Source of the DNA: an uncultured Oscillospiraceae bacterium | GTDB lineage: Bacteria > Bacillota_A > Clostridia > Oscillospirales > Oscillospiraceae | NCBI GenBank assembly: GCA_910579155.1 | Contig: CAJTTS010000156.1 | Location: forward strand, 1 to 6,175 | DNA: 6,175 nucleotides | Reading direction: 5' to 3' | Shown: one piece after another, positions 1 through 5,608 of the stretch | Numbering within the stretch: the first letter of the stretch is position 1 | Layout of the letters: each line of letters starts with the position of its first letter | Notes under the pieces: model-generated | Database searches by the model: none | Told to the model about the DNA's origin: nothing | Seen by the model: the letters and a program-made list of their open reading frames with translations, nothing else | Made by a program: the position numbers and the translations under genes

Positions 1-1363
1 GCTCCAGAGTGTATTGCTCCCGGCTGCTGATGCCGCCCTTCTGGCGGGCGATGTCGATCTGCTGCTCCACGGTATCCACGCCCTCCAGATCGGGCAGCAG
101 CAGTCCTCTTCGACTGCCACAGGATACGATGACGCCATACCGCTTCACATCCAACTGAGCCGGGGAGTCGATTGGCTCCGGCACACCCAGCACATCCACG
201 CTGTACTCCAGGCTGTCCAGCTCGTCCGCCCGCACCGGCGGAAACCGGGGGTCCCTGGAGCAGGCGGAAACGGCATTCTGGACGATCTCCCAGGCCACGC
301 TGTTTGTGGTCGGCCCTGTGGTTCCGATACAGCCCCGCAGCTGGCCGTGGGCATGTAGAGAGACAAACGCCCCGGCGGCTCTGCCTGTCATCTCGCCGGG
401 CAGACCGTCCGGCAGTGTGTCCAGCTGTTTTCCTGTGCGTACATAGGTCTCCAGCGACAGCCGGGCCAGCTTGACCCAGGGGTCCTCGGCCGCTTTGCGC
501 TCTGCCAGACGGGCCCGTTCCATCTCCTCGCACTGCCGCGCAAAACGGCGGTTTTCGTCCGGACCGGTTACTGTGAAGACGGCCACGCCGTAGCCCACGC
601 CGAAGGTTCCCTCGTAGCTGAGCAGGGCAGGGGACACAGTCAGGCCGTCCAGCGCCCCGGCCATGATCTGGAAGGAGCGCAGACCACACTCCGCCGTCCG
701 GTCGCACAGGGAGGCGTCCATAGTGAGGAATTGCAAGAAATCCCCTGACTCCATGGCCTGGGTCACCCGGCGGTCGAAGACGGGACCCTCCGGTGCATAC
801 CCATAGGGACCGTCATCTTTCAACTTGTGAGACAGGTCGCCGCTGGCCACAAACACCGTCCTGCGGTCCAGAGCATCCACTGCCCGGGCAATGCACTGGC
901 CCAGCCGGTAGTGCTCCAGTGGGGAGAATCCGGACAGGCCGATGCGCAGGATAGGGCAGTCCACCCCCGCATCCCGGAGGAAGTACAGGGGGAGGAAGGT
1001 CCCGTGGTCCAGGGCGGGGTCCTTTTCTCCCAGTGTCCCGGCCTGGATACCGGCTGCTTCTGCCTGGCGGACAAGCTCCTGCCGCAGTTCAGCGTCATAT
1101 CGGACGTTCAGCACGGCCTGGGGCGCACCGAAAGCAGACATATTGCCAGATGCGCCCTCGCCGGGGGAGATGTGGAAATAGTCGGCGTACATGACGGTGT
1201 GGGGGGAGGTGACAATCAGCACCTCCGGTGCCCACGCTGCCACTTGCTTCGCGGCGGCGTGGTATGCGTCGATGGTGGCCTGAACCTCCGCTTCCCGTCC
1301 ACGTCCTACGGTGGGGACGATGATGGGCGGGTGGGGTACGATAATGGCTCCTACGATTGACAT
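1..1363 (-). CDS. AmmeMemoRadiSam system protein A (MEMO-like + AMMECR1 domains), 3' end cut by window edge
   Basis: The frame is open for 454 codons from ATG at 1363 to the window edge. An AAGGAGGG-type ribosome binding site lies at 1371-1378, seven bases before the start. Residues 1-265 look like the MEMO/LigB (class III extradiol dioxygenase-like) fold: PHPP with H11, SPH with H55, DHG with H120, SGDLSH with H179, and a closing SYEGTFGVGYGVAVF strand. H11, H55 and H120 are candidate metal ligands by family analogy. Residues ~290-454 are an AMMECR1 domain with its hallmark LRGCIGT at 342-348 and SRDPRFPPV at 369-377. This fusion is the family named AmmeMemoRadiSam system protein A. It normally accompanies a radical SAM partner, which may lie just beyond the left edge. 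The biochemical role is not established. From the usual family length only a short C-terminal tail is missing. The start lies inside the end of the DUF434 gene (13-base overlap), which suggests coupled translation. Confidence 0.93.
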   Translation of the reverse strand, partial: MSIVGAIIVPHPPIIVPTVGRGREAEVQATIDAYHAAAKQVAAWAPEVLIVTSPHTVMYADYFHISPGEGASGNMSAFGAPQAVLNVRYDAELRQELVRQAEAAGIQAGTLGEKDPALDHGTFLPLYFLRDAGVDCPILRIGLSGFSPLEHYRLGQCIARAVDALDRRTVFVASGDLSHKLKDDGPYGYAPEGPVFDRRVTQAMESGDFLQFLTMDASLCDRTAECGLRSFQIMAGALDGLTVSPALLSYEGTFGVGYGVAVFTVTGPDENRRFARQCEEMERARLAERKAAEDPWVKLARLSLETYVRTGKQLDTLPDGLPGEMTGRAAGAFVSLHAHGQLRGCIGTTGPTTNSVAWEIVQNAVSACSRDPRFPPVRADELDSLEYSVDVLGVPEPIDSPAQLDVKRYGVIVSCGSRRGLLLPDLEGVDTVEQQIDIARQKGGISSREQYTLE

Positions 1364-2082
1364 GATGTTCCCTCCTTTTGCAGACCGTCCAGGTGAAGAA
1401 TCCAGGCATCCGGAATGGCAGACTGTATCAACGCGCGGGTCAGGTTATACCAACTGCCGCATTTATCCAAAATAATAGCGTCCGCTGTGACCACATTCTC
1501 CATGCGGGAGAGCTGGCCATCCACACTGGGGTGCAGCTCCGCTTGAACCTCCACCCCTCTGCCATTCGCTTTACCCAGCAGCAGCGCCCGGAGACGTCCG
1601 GAGTTGGATACCTGCTGCTCCAGATAGAACAGGGCCTTTTTCACACCCAGCTTCTCAAACCGGGCGATCAGCAGTTCCACCGCCTGTATGGTCTTATCCA
1701 CGATACGGTAGCTGCCACGCAGTCCTGCAAGATCACGGATGGTCCCATCCATCCCCTCCAGCAGCAGGGAGCCGGATAGGGCAACCTCCAGGGTGATGAT
1801 CGTATTAAACCCGTCCAACACCAGATAGTCTGGTGCCTGGATCAGTTCCTTCCGTTTCCTGCGCTGCACAGCGCTGGCCGTTGATACGATGCGGGCCAGT
1901 GCCATCCGTTGCCGCTCGGAGAGAAGATGGTGGTTGCCTACAAAGGTAGAGGTGGATTTTGTGTCATATCCACGGTCCATCAGGAATACCAGCTCCTGGG
2001 CGGCGGCATTCAATTGTTCGGCGGCCTTTGCTCCAAACTCAATGCTATCCTGCGGGACATAGCCGCATCTGACGATTTCCAT
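1351..2082 (-). CDS. DUF434/DUF5616 domain protein
   Basis: 243 residues, ATG at 2082, stop TAG at 1353-1351. The N-terminal part (about 15-75) has the DUF434 pattern: an AAQEL helix, then LMDRGYDTKST, then FVGNHH..L..RQRMALAR. The C-terminal part (about 85-225) fits DUF5616: LVLDGFNTIITLEVALSG (88-104), DGTIRDLAGLRGSYR (112-126), QQVSNSGRLR (156-165) and a TADAIILD motif (199-206). The spaced acidic residues in a strand-helix pattern recall PIN-like nuclease folds, but activity is unproven. A weak GAGGG-type ribosome binding site precedes the start. Only seven bases separate it from the stop of the zinc-ribbon gene upstream, and its 3' end overlaps the AMMECR1-domain gene. It is therefore the middle gene of a tight operon. 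The family assignment comes from recognised motifs, not from a search. Confidence 0.88.
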   Translation of the reverse strand: MEIVRCGYVPQDSIEFGAKAAEQLNAAAQELVFLMDRGYDTKSTSTFVGNHHLLSERQRMALARIVSTASAVQRRKRKELIQAPDYLVLDGFNTIITLEVALSGSLLLEGMDGTIRDLAGLRGSYRIVDKTIQAVELLIARFEKLGVKKALFYLEQQVSNSGRLRALLLGKANGRGVEVQAELHPSVDGQLSRMENVVTADAIILDKCGSWYNLTRALIQSAIPDAWILHLDGLQKEGTSCQS

Positions 2083-2089
2083 AGCGCCC

Positions 2090-2245
2090 TCACTCGTCCC
2101 ATAGATTGGCGTTTATACGCTGCTCAAATTCCTGAATCTCCTCCTTTGTTGCCTCGCGGATACTCTCTTTTCCGCAGTCTGGGCACTGTTTGGCAGGGGC
2201 AGTCCGGGAAAACAGAAAGTGGCAGCTATCACACGCATATATCAT
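2090..2245 (-). CDS. Small zinc-ribbon protein (51 aa)
   Basis: A short gene with ATG at 2245 and stop TGA at 2092-2090. The product begins MIYACDSCHFLFS and contains CPDCGKE, giving four cysteines (5, 8, 21, 24) as CxxC-x12-CxxC. This is a typical single zinc or rubredoxin-like knuckle. The remainder (about residues 28-51) is a charged helix (REATKEEIQEFEQRINANLW). A TGAGG ribosome binding site lies at 2260-2256, ten bases from the start. A good minus-strand promoter lies directly upstream, and the stop is seven bases from the ATG of the DUF434 gene, so it should be the first cistron of the operon. The role is unknown. Metal binding or a protein or nucleic-acid contact for its operon partners is inference. 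Confidence 0.85.
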   Translation of the reverse strand: MIYACDSCHFLFSRTAPAKQCPDCGKESIREATKEEIQEFEQRINANLWDE

Positions 2246-2275
2246 TATTTTTTCGCCTCACTTTCGTGCCCATTC

Positions 2276-2304
2276 AGTTTAGCACGGAACGGGGCATTTT
2301 TCAA
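2276..2304 (-). promoter_or_regulatory. Promoter of the zinc-ribbon/DUF434/AmmeMemo operon
   Basis: On the minus strand, a -35 TTGAAA (2304-2299) is followed by a 17-base spacer and a -10 TAAACT (2281-2276). Initiation near 2269 would leave a leader of about 24 bases before the ATG at 2245, enough for the ribosome binding site. Short inverted repeats (CGTGC 2265-2269 with GCACG 2282-2286) flank the -10 and could hold a regulator, but they are only five bases long. Confidence 0.6.
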
Positions 2305-2330
2305 TTCAAAACAAGAAGGAGGCCAGCCAG

Positions 2331-3422
2331 GTGAAATGCTTGCTGAAGTACCAGTGGGTCAAGCTCCCCCGCAGTCAGATGCCAGCAGGTAAGGGCGTTA
2401 TGGGCGCCTGGGCGCGGCTGGCTTCCCGTGCGGCCTTCCGCAACGGGCAGGCTCGCTACTGTGGCTATATCAATCAAGTTACCATTGGCTCCTGGGCAGG
2501 AGGCATCGTGGGGCTCAAGAGCATCCTGGGCATCAAAAACCGAAGCAAGGCCCTGGAAATGATGGACAAGCTGGCCCAACTGGGCTACATAGATTATGAG
2601 CTGAACCCCAAGACAAAGAAGCTCACCTATCAAATCAAAGACTGGGTGGTCCAGTGCTCCGGCGAGCCCTGCATGGGCTCTGAGGCCATCTATGCCACCC
2701 AGGGGTATGGCTTCCTATGTCTGCCCCGGAACATTACCCAGCGCCTCGTAGAGGCGCACTATCACTTTGATGAGTCGGACGCATGGCTGGATCTCTGGTG
2801 CCACACGGTATGGCAGGAGCCCGGCAATGCGTTCTCTCATATGGCGCCTGTTATCCAGTTCGGCAAGTATGGCGCCGTTTTGACCTTGGAAACTCTTGGC
2901 CACCGTTGGGGATGGGAGAAGACGAAGGTCTGGCGCTTTTTCAAAAAGCACGCGGATGCCTTCCCGCTGCAAAAGCTGCCAGGCTCCTTCGGCTGCCTGA
3001 TCTTCAACACCGGCTACCCAGCAGGAACCTCTTTTACTCTGCCGGAGTCAGCACAAGTTAAACGTATTTTAGAGGAAATACGCATTTGGGGCGGAAATAC
3101 GCACACCAATAGCGGAAGCGACCATGAGCGGGTGAACCGCTGGGTCGCATGGTATAGCCGTAAGGTAATACCGCAGATCCCGCAGCCGCAGTCTGACCCC
3201 GCGGTGGAGCAGTGCCGTGTTGCAGTTTCGGGCTGCCCTATTACGCGCGCGTATTTTTCTCCGTGTAGGCATTGTAAGAGTTTCGTTGAGGACTGCCAGG
3301 GTGTAGAGGGAATTTCCCCGGTCGAATTTGAGTTTTTGCCTAGGGCTGGCCCCCAAACCGGCCCGCCATTCGATTTTGGAGGTATTGACTATGGCAGATT
3401 TGAAGGCGACCCTTTGTGGTGA
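2331..3422 (+). CDS. Double winged-helix protein, replication-initiator-like
   Basis: 363 residues from GTG at 2331, chosen because AAGGAGG (2316-2322) sits eight bases upstream. I do not recognise a named family. Residues about 55-105 look like a winged helix: recognition segment IKNRSKALEMMDKLAQLGYI, then a wing NPKTKKLTYQIKDW. Residues about 180-215 form a second one (VLTLETLGHRWGWEKTKVWRF), a pattern common in phage replisome organisers and plasmid initiators. The C-terminal region has five cysteines (295, 302, 312, 315, 322), including PCRHC, that could bind zinc. A repeat cluster that could be an origin lies inside the gene just after the second helix motif. The last 32 bases overlap the next gene and contain its ribosome binding site. 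It is the first plus-strand gene after the divergent gap; I see no clear promoter for it. Replication is inferred from fold type and repeats. A transcription regulator is the alternative. Confidence 0.8.
   Translation: MKCLLKYQWVKLPRSQMPAGKGVMGAWARLASRAAFRNGQARYCGYINQVTIGSWAGGIVGLKSILGIKNRSKALEMMDKLAQLGYIDYELNPKTKKLTYQIKDWVVQCSGEPCMGSEAIYATQGYGFLCLPRNITQRLVEAHYHFDESDAWLDLWCHTVWQEPGNAFSHMAPVIQFGKYGAVLTLETLGHRWGWEKTKVWRFFKKHADAFPLQKLPGSFGCLIFNTGYPAGTSFTLPESAQVKRILEEIRIWGGNTHTNSGSDHERVNRWVAWYSRKVIPQIPQPQSDPAVEQCRVAVSGCPITRAYFSPCRHCKSFVEDCQGVEGISPVEFEFLPRAGPQTGPPFDFGGIDYGRFEGDPLW
3063..3103. repeat. Iteron-like repeats inside the initiator-like gene
   Basis: GGAAATACGCA occurs twice as an exact 11-base direct repeat (3074-3084 and 3093-3103), 19 bases apart. 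The core AAATACG is also mirrored: CGTATTT at 3063-3069 pairs with AAATACG at 3076-3082 across a six-base loop. A further inverted copy, CGTATTT, lies at 3250-3256. The patch is more AT-rich than the surrounding coding sequence. Repeats inside a gene for a DNA-binding replication protein recall phage and plasmid origins where the initiator binds within its own gene. Confidence 0.5.
3118..3148. repeat. Hairpin next to the iteron-like repeats
   Basis: An interrupted inverted repeat: GCGACC (3118-3123) pairs with GGTCGC (3143-3148), and AGCGG (3127-3131) pairs with CCGCT (3137-3141) around a GTGAA loop. Eleven pairs are separated by a 3-by-1 internal loop. It begins 15 bases after the second iteron-like repeat. 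It is unusually well formed for a coding sequence, so it may belong to an origin or be a regulatory mRNA structure, but chance cannot be excluded. Confidence 0.4.
3242..3256. repeat. 12-bp palindrome overlapping a fourth repeat core
   Basis: TACGCGCGCGTA (3242-3253) is a perfect 12-base palindrome of alternating purines and pyrimidines. Its right half runs into CGTATTT (3250-3256), the core shared with the repeats at 3063-3103. It is a short site within coding sequence and its function is unknown. Confidence 0.3.
3378..3383 (+). promoter_or_regulatory. Ribosome binding site that fixes the start at 3391
   Basis: GGAGGT, seven bases before ATG 3391. It favours this start over an in-frame TTG at 3328, which lies inside the preceding gene without a comparable site. 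Confidence 0.75.
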
Positions 3423-4020
3423 GTTGCCGCAAAATGAATTTTTTCCCCAGGCGGAACAGCTGATTGCGCTGCTGGAGCGCCGGGGGATCGTGGAAGACCC
3501 CAGCATTGTAAATGAAAAAGCCCGTCACGCGGAACAGGCTCTGCGCCGCAATATGTACCATAACACTCAGATGATGCTCAAGCACTACCGGGACATCGTC
3601 TGGGCGCTGGAATGCTTCCCGGAGCAGGTGGCGGAGGAGCTAGACCGCCCGCTGAAGGACTTGGACGCCCTACTCAGCATGGTGGATACTCAGCTGGCCA
3701 TGGGGAACACCCGGCTGGAGCATCGGATGCTGAGTATCAAGCAGTCCCGGCTGCTGCTGGACCGGATCAACGATGCCCTGACGGTACTGCGGCAGAAGCC
3801 GGGGAACGGCGAGATGATGTATAATATCATTTTCCAGACCTTTGTCACCCCGGACAAGCTCACGCACCAGGAGATCCTGTACCGGCTGGACATCTCGGAC
3901 CGGCACTACTACCGGCTCCGGCAGCAGGCGGTCAACATCCTCTCCATCCGGCTCTGGACGGCCCCGGCGGGGTGCCTGGACGCATGGCTGGAGATCCTGA
4001 CCTTGCTGGAGGGAAACTGA
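3391..4020 (+). CDS. Regulator with sigma-70 region 4-like / ArpU-like C-terminus
   Basis: 209 residues from ATG at 3391. The protein is largely helical and soluble. Residues about 40-135 are charged, heptad-like helices that may dimerise. Residues about 143-190 (NIIFQTFVTPDKLTHQEILY, then RLDISDRHYYRLRQQAVNIL) fit a helix-turn-helix of the sigma-70 region 4 type seen in phage late-gene activators such as the ArpU and RinA groups. A following SIRLW ends the domain. No region 2 of a true sigma factor is visible, so an activator or anti-termination-type regulator is more likely than a complete sigma factor. It starts within the last 32 bases of the initiator-like gene, so the two are probably co-translated. 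Just after its stop come three TGGCAG repeats, a palindrome and a promoter, so control of the downstream operon by this protein is a reasonable inference. The exact family is uncertain. Confidence 0.8.
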   Translation: MADLKATLCGELPQNEFFPQAEQLIALLERRGIVEDPSIVNEKARHAEQALRRNMYHNTQMMLKHYRDIVWALECFPEQVAEELDRPLKDLDALLSMVDTQLAMGNTRLEHRMLSIKQSRLLLDRINDALTVLRQKPGNGEMMYNIIFQTFVTPDKLTHQEILYRLDISDRHYYRLRQQAVNILSIRLWTAPAGCLDAWLEILTLLEGN

Positions 4021-4061
4021 TGGCAGAAAAATGGCAGGAAAATTGGCAGCGCTGCCGCTGA
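4020..4061 (+). CDS. Possible 13-residue leader ORF
   Basis: ATG at 4020 overlaps the stop of the preceding gene (TGATG), with GGAGGG at 4008-4013 six bases upstream, an ideal layout for reinitiation. It encodes MAEKWQENWQRCR and stops at 4059-4061, just at the -35 box of the next promoter. It could be a real small peptide, a degraded gene remnant, or a chance product of the TGGCAG repeats (TGG CAG encodes Trp-Gln twice). Function unknown. Confidence 0.25.
   Translation: MAEKWQENWQRCR
4021..4056. repeat. TGGCAG direct repeats ending in a 12-bp palindrome (candidate operator)
   Basis: TGGCAG occurs at 4021-4026, 4032-4037 and 4044-4049, with start spacings of 11 and 12 bases, about one helical turn, separated by A-rich spacers. 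The third copy opens the perfect palindrome GGCAGCGCTGCC (4045-4056). The array ends four bases before the -35 box at 4061, the usual place for an activator site. Part of the repetition could instead reflect the Trp-Gln codons of the small ORF at 4020, but the first copy is in a different frame. Confidence 0.5.
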
Positions 4062-4090
4062 TGACATGGGGAGTGTAAATGTGGTATGAT
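4061..4090 (+). promoter_or_regulatory. Extended -10 promoter of the surface/transfer operon
   Basis: A -35 ATGACA (4061-4066), an 18-base spacer, and an extended -10 TGG-TATGAT (4082-4090). Transcription should begin near 4097, leaving an untranslated leader of about 105 bases before ATG 4202. The promoter argues against in-frame starts before 4097 for the gene that follows. Confidence 0.65.
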
Positions 4091-4112
4091 GGTAGCGTCC
4101 AAAAGTGGGCAC

Positions 4113-4176
4113 GGGCAGTGCGCCGGTCCCGCAGAGAGCCTTTGGCTTCCCTGCGGCCCGGTGCTTTTTGCTGCCC
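4113..4176 (+). terminator. Leader hairpin with T tract: candidate attenuator
   Basis: GCGCCGG (4120-4126) pairs with CCGGTGC (4158-4164, one G-T), CCGCAG (4129-4134) with CTGCGG (4151-4156), and AGCC (4137-4140) with GGCT (4144-4147) around a TTT loop. TTTTT (4165-4169) follows at once, the layout of an intrinsic terminator. An additional outer pair, GGGCAG (4113-4118) with CTGCCC (4171-4176), would enclose the T tract once the RNA is longer. The element lies between the promoter at 4061-4090 and the ribosome binding site at 4188-4194, so it would act on the downstream operon. The T tract is short, so termination may be partial. Confidence 0.6.
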
Positions 4177-4187
4177 AGATTATCAGG

Positions 4188-4194
4188 AAGGAGG
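4188..4194 (+). promoter_or_regulatory. Ribosome binding site that fixes the start at 4202
   Basis: AAGGAGG, seven bases before ATG 4202. It favours this start over in-frame codons from 4079, which precede the predicted transcription start and pass through the leader hairpin. Confidence 0.8.
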
Positions 4195-4201
4195 AACCTG
4201 T

Positions 4202-4582
4202 ATGGCGAAAAAAGAGCACGAGAAGCACACCATCAGCCCCAGATCGGCAAGGCTGCAGCGCCGGGTACAAGCGGCAGTGTCTGCCTGCTACATGATGCTG
4301 CTGACCGCACAGCCTGCCGCAGCAGCCGACACCATGTGGACCCGCTTTTCCACGATCATTGCGGACGTCTACGGCCAGCTGGTGGGCATCTCCACTATCG
4401 TGGGCGTGACAGCCGCAGCTGTGGCGCTGCTGGTGCGCATGATCTCCCGCAACGAGCGGGCGGTTGCCGAGGCCACCAGCTGGCTCAAACGGATCGTGGT
4501 GACGTGGATCGTCCTCAACACGCTGGGATTCGCGGTGGCATACCTGCAGCCGCTGATCCAGGGCGGACAGTACACCCCCTGA
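4202..4582 (+). CDS. VirB2/TrbC-like small membrane protein of a conjugation system
   Basis: 126 residues from ATG at 4202. A basic N-terminus (about 1-22) leads into a hydrophobic signal-like segment ending in QPAAAADT (38-45), with likely cleavage after an Ala around 40-42. The mature part has two membrane helices: about 60-80 (LVGISTIVGVTAAAVALLVRM) and about 97-116 (RIVVTWIVLNTLGFAVAYL). They are joined by a charged loop with NERAVAEATSWLKR (84-97). Signal peptide plus two helices with a charged turn is the VirB2/TrbC pilin layout, also seen in small membrane proteins of Gram-positive conjugative elements such as Maff2-type. No helper genes such as a VirB4 ATPase are in the window, so the function is inferred. 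It is the first gene after the attenuator-like leader and sits 45 bases before the next gene. Confidence 0.75.
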   Translation: MAKKEHEKHTISPRSARLQRRVQAAVSACYMMLLTAQPAAAADTMWTRFSTIIADVYGQLVGISTIVGVTAAAVALLVRMISRNERAVAEATSWLKRIVVTWIVLNTLGFAVAYLQPLIQGGQYTP

Positions 4583-4627
4583 GCAACCGCAAATGAACCA
4601 CACAACCCAAAAAGGAGGAAACGCCCA

Positions 4628-5608
4628 GTGAAAAAAAGGTTCATTTCCCTGTTGGTATCGCTTCTGGTGCTGACGGCGCTGGTGCTGCCCGCCGGGGCAG
4701 CGTCTGTGGATCTGGCGGATCCGGAGGCCCTGCTGCCGGTGGACATCATCATCGACCAGGATTCCAGGGAAATCCGCAAGGTCTATGACCTCTCGCCCAA
4801 CACGGACCCTGCTACGCTTCCCATGGAGGCGTTTGAGCGGGACGGGTCCAGATATGAATGCACCGACATTCTGCGGGAGGTGGTCATCGGCTCCGAGACC
4901 CAGACCATCACCCAGACGGAAACTGTGGACAGTGCCAAGAAGGACATGGAAACCGTCCTTGAACTGCTGCCCCAGGAGAAGGAGACCACTACGGAGGACG
5001 GTTTTACCGGCACCCTCCATTTGGTGCTGGACAGCATCAAGACCGAACCTGCCGGGTATGGCAGCTCCACCAAGCCTGTCACAGCCACCCGCAGCTATCC
5101 CAACCTGGCCAGCGCCGATGCCAACCATCTGCCCAAGACCATTACAGAGGGGGGCCGGACGCTGAAACTCCAGGACATCCAGTGGCAGACCGATAATACC
5201 TATAATGCCGATGACTACGAGATCGGAGACCGGTTTACCGCTATCTGTACCTACGGCGGCAGCAAGTCGGTCAGCTATGTCACCGGCTACACGACTACCG
5301 CCAATTACACTGGAGAGGTGTACCGTACCGGCGTGACGGTCATCCGCTATACCGTCATCTTTACCGGTACCCCTATCGCCTCTGTTGATCCGGAGCCTGT
5401 GGCGAAGGAGGAACAGCCGCAGGCCGGAGCGGGATGGCCGGTTATGACAGTGCTCGGTTTGGCCGCCCTGGCCGCCGGCGCGGGCGGAACCTACTTTGTG
5501 ATGAAACGAAAGGAGCGCATGAGCTATGAAGAAACTGCTGACGATGGCCGGGGTGGCGCTGATGCTCACCATGGCGATGGCCACGACGGCCATGGCGGCC
5601 GAGTATAA
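4628..5608 (+). CDS. Secreted, C-terminally membrane-anchored surface protein
   Basis: 326 residues from GTG at 4628, supported by AAGGAGG (4612-4618) nine bases upstream. Residues 1-24 are a signal peptide (MKKRFISLLVSLLVLTALVLPAGAA). Residues about 25-262 are an exported domain rich in Thr, Ser and acidic residues, with beta-type patches (TFTLHL-like strands near 130-140 and TGVTVIRYTVIFTG near 237-250). I recognise no named domain. A hydrophobic segment at about 270-292 is followed by KRKER (293-297). Just before it is QPQAG (263-267), which has the shape of a sorting motif but is not LPXTG. The following 29 residues are rich in His, Gly and Asp and are read from bases that also encode the start of the sortase gene (83-base overlap). 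The neighbouring sortase suggests surface attachment. An alternative is a plain membrane-anchored protein of the transfer apparatus. Confidence 0.78.
   Translation: MKKRFISLLVSLLVLTALVLPAGAASVDLADPEALLPVDIIIDQDSREIRKVYDLSPNTDPATLPMEAFERDGSRYECTDILREVVIGSETQTITQTETVDSAKKDMETVLELLPQEKETTTEDGFTGTLHLVLDSIKTEPAGYGSSTKPVTATRSYPNLASADANHLPKTITEGGRTLKLQDIQWQTDNTYNADDYEIGDRFTAICTYGGSKSVSYVTGYTTTANYTGEVYRTGVTVIRYTVIFTGTPIASVDPEPVAKEEQPQAGAGWPVMTVLGLAALAAGAGGTYFVMKRKERMSYEETADDGRGGADAHHGDGHDGHGGRV

Noticed and set aside
827..1360. 177-codon plus-strand open frame
   Set aside because: Antisense to the MEMO-like domain, which has clear family motifs.
1909..2334. 141-codon plus-strand open frame crossing the divergent gap
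   Set aside because: Antisense to the DUF434 and zinc-ribbon genes and to their promoter; no ribosome binding site or domain.
3328..3390. N-terminal extension of the region 4-like regulator from a TTG
   Set aside because: It lies inside the preceding gene, lacks a good ribosome binding site, and ATG 3391 has GGAGGT seven bases upstream.
4079..4201. N-terminal extension of the VirB2-like gene
   Set aside because: It would start before the predicted transcription start and be translated through the leader hairpin; ATG 4202 has a strong ribosome binding site and gives a normal signal peptide.
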